Shown here: piece after piece, positions 62,536 through 64,000 of the stretch
Numbering within the stretch: position 1 is the first letter of the stretch
Layout: each line of letters starts with the position of its first letter
Source of the DNA: Henckelia pumila
Taxonomy: Eukaryota; Streptophyta; Magnoliopsida; Lamiales; Gesneriaceae
Direction: 5' to 3'
DNA: 64,000 nucleotides
Assembly: GCF_033568475.1 (NCBI RefSeq)
Contig: NW_027331840.1
Coordinates: 186,001-250,000 of the forward strand
Made by a program: the position numbers and the translations under genes
The notes under the pieces: model-generated
What the model was told of the DNA's origin: nothing
Seen by the model: the letters and a program-made list of their open reading frames with translations, nothing else
Databases searched by the model: none

Positions 62536-63923
62536 TTGAAAAACAATAATCCCACACCACACTTGCCTTTCTCTCTCTCGAACAAGTTTGGCGTTTTCTC
62601 TGCCGCTGCTGTGCTGTGCTGTGCTGTGCTGTGTTGGAGGACTGAATTTGCCAGCTTTGATTCTCAGGTGATTGATTGGTTGATCGCTGATGTTTTTGAA
62701 TTCATCTCGGAACTCAATTTCACTTCTCGCTCTTTAGCTTTTGGATTGATTCTTTTCACTTTTGATGATGTCCAGTTATGATCTCTGCGCTGGGGGATTT
62801 GAATTGTGCGCTCTGATTGTGGCGGGATTTACGAGGTTTGATTGCTGGAATTTTTTATCAACTGTTGTTTTTGCCATTTTTTTAGCTTGTGTGCTAAGCT
62901 GATGTTAAGAATTGATGTAGAAATTAGCTTAACTGTGCTCTGGTTTGATTTTTTTTTTTTTTTATGCTATTCAATCATGATCTCTCAACTTCTAATATAA
63001 GATTAGAATTGTCCTCTATGATTTTTTGAGAAACTCTGCCAATTGAAAAACAACACCCAGTTTTCTTAATTTCAACGAGATTTTCGTGTTTACTGCTTGC
63101 TAGATTTGTCAAGAAGTTTTGTCTCTATTCTTGCTATCCTAATTTGCTATTTTTATTGTTATGAAATCTTATTAATTTAAATGGTTCGAATAATTTTGGC
63201 AGCTAATTATGCGTTTTCCTTTATTTTAATTTGTCTCCATCTTTTGTTTCCTCGATTCCTCTTGATGTTCTAGTTAAGTAAATCTTTTTAATTGATTTTC
63301 AAACAAGGATCTGTGTTTAAAATAAAAAAAGAGTTGTTTTTCAATTGACAGATATTAAAATAAAAACTTTTGGACAGATATTAAAACATAAGTAAATAAA
63401 GGTTATAGTTTTTTTTTATATGTATAATTTATATTTATTAAAAATCAAATGCCGACAAGATGAGAATTTCATTAATAAGATTATCAAAAGAAGAAAAATC
63501 CTAATAGAGTCACTTTCTTCGAATTAAACGAACGAAAAGGAGAGCATTACGCGCTGTTTACATTATTGTTTACACATATTTAAAGAGCAACTTAATTAGC
63601 TGGTCCTTTCTTTGACTAGGGACAAACTTGTGATTTCGAATTTTTTTCTAAGTATTGATCCATCTGACTTTTTGGGTGTCAAATTTGGCTATTTCCAGGA
63701 TTTATGTAAAATTGAGACATTTATTGAAAAAATAGAAAAAAAAAAAACTTGTTTGCTCAACAGTTCTTTCTTATTTATATATATTTTTTTTGCGCCAATC
63801 GTCGTCCATCCAGCATTTTGATTTAATAGTGTTTTAGCTTCATGTCATGAAAATGGTGGGCCCGATCTGTCGTATACTTAAATTACATAGCATGTTGACT
63901 CTGTCGTCACGCATATTTTCCAG
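62536..63923 (+). other. putative 5' leader exon and long first intron of the rightmost gene
   Basis: A C/T-rich leader (CTTTCTCTCTCTCGAAC at about 62566) is followed by a GTGCT pentanucleotide repeat (about 62605-62632) and a candidate donor CAG/GTGATT at 62667-62668. The DNA after it is T-rich, as in plant introns, up to a candidate acceptor TTTTCCAG at 63923. An ORF through the leader (62536-62781) crosses the donor and is probably not translated as such. The exon-intron reading is inference from composition and splice motifs. Confidence 0.4.
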
Positions 63924-64000
63924 CCCCACCCAAAGCGAGTTGAGAACAAGGTTCACTGGCCGGCTTCTATATCATCGCCTGAAGAGGAGCGAAGGTTTCA
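63924..64000 (+). CDS. partial coding exon at the right edge, unidentified
   Basis: After the acceptor TTTTCCAG the sequence turns GC-richer. One frame stays open to the edge and reads PHPKRVENKVHWPASISSPE followed by EERRF, a hydrophilic, protein-like stretch. A second frame is also open, so the frame is a judgement. I do not recognise the family. The gene would continue beyond the window. Confidence 0.35.

Overview
The window is nuclear DNA of a flowering plant, most likely a eudicot. It is AT-rich with many (AT)n runs. Genes have short exons and GT-AG introns, and retrotransposon, hAT, Mutator-like, Tourist-like and Helitron remnants lie between them. The repeat families look like those of asterids (perhaps Lamiales), but that placement is an impression from memory, not a search result.

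Five genes can be reconstructed. On the + strand: a 12-exon hydroxyproline O-galactosyltransferase of the HPGT type (7333-11288), a two-exon leucine-rich-repeat receptor-like pseudokinase (15764-17880), and an intronless cytokinin-response-factor-type AP2/ERF regulator (28978-29967). On the - strand: a two-exon arabinogalactan peptide (39060-37386) and the seven-exon splicing factor Crooked neck/CLF1 (45547-40783). A sixth gene probably begins near 62550 and runs off the right edge. HPGT and the arabinogalactan peptide both belong to arabinogalactan-protein biology (glycosylating enzyme and a likely glycosylated product), but they lie about 26 kb apart and I infer no operon-like link. No tRNA, rRNA or miRNA gene was recognised.

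Layout: 1-7300 holds repeats (LTR-like end, hAT, Helitron piece, MITE, a 1.1-kb Mutator-like element). 7.3-11.3 kb is HPGT. 11.3-15.7 kb is intergenic with two MITEs. 15.7-17.9 kb is the receptor kinase. 18.6-23.8 kb is a nested stack: a 5S-rRNA-like (Cassandra-type) LTR broken by a 2.15-kb solo LTR and by a hAT element, the hAT itself broken by a 1.9-kb solo LTR, each with its target-site duplication. 24-28.4 kb is AT-rich with a Helitron and a Tourist-like MITE. 28.5-30 kb is the CRF gene. 30-37 kb is intergenic with a Helitron and a hAT. 37.4-39.2 kb is the AG peptide. 40.8-45.5 kb is CLF1, with a hAT element in intron 2. 46.4-50.5 kb is a direct duplication whose two copies have different insertions, next to a copia reverse-transcriptase pseudogene (50.5-51.6 kb). 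51.6-53.5 kb carries tandem repeats. 53.6-58.2 kb and 59.4-61.2 kb are two very large inverted repeats. 62.5 kb onward is the start of the last gene.

The least explained parts are the 4.6-kb palindrome at 53.6-58.2 kb, built from about eight ~140-bp units in each arm, and the HPGT exon 3/4 junction, where the expected splice acceptor breaks the reading frame. All exon borders come from reading by eye and from remembered family sequences; no alignment or search was run.
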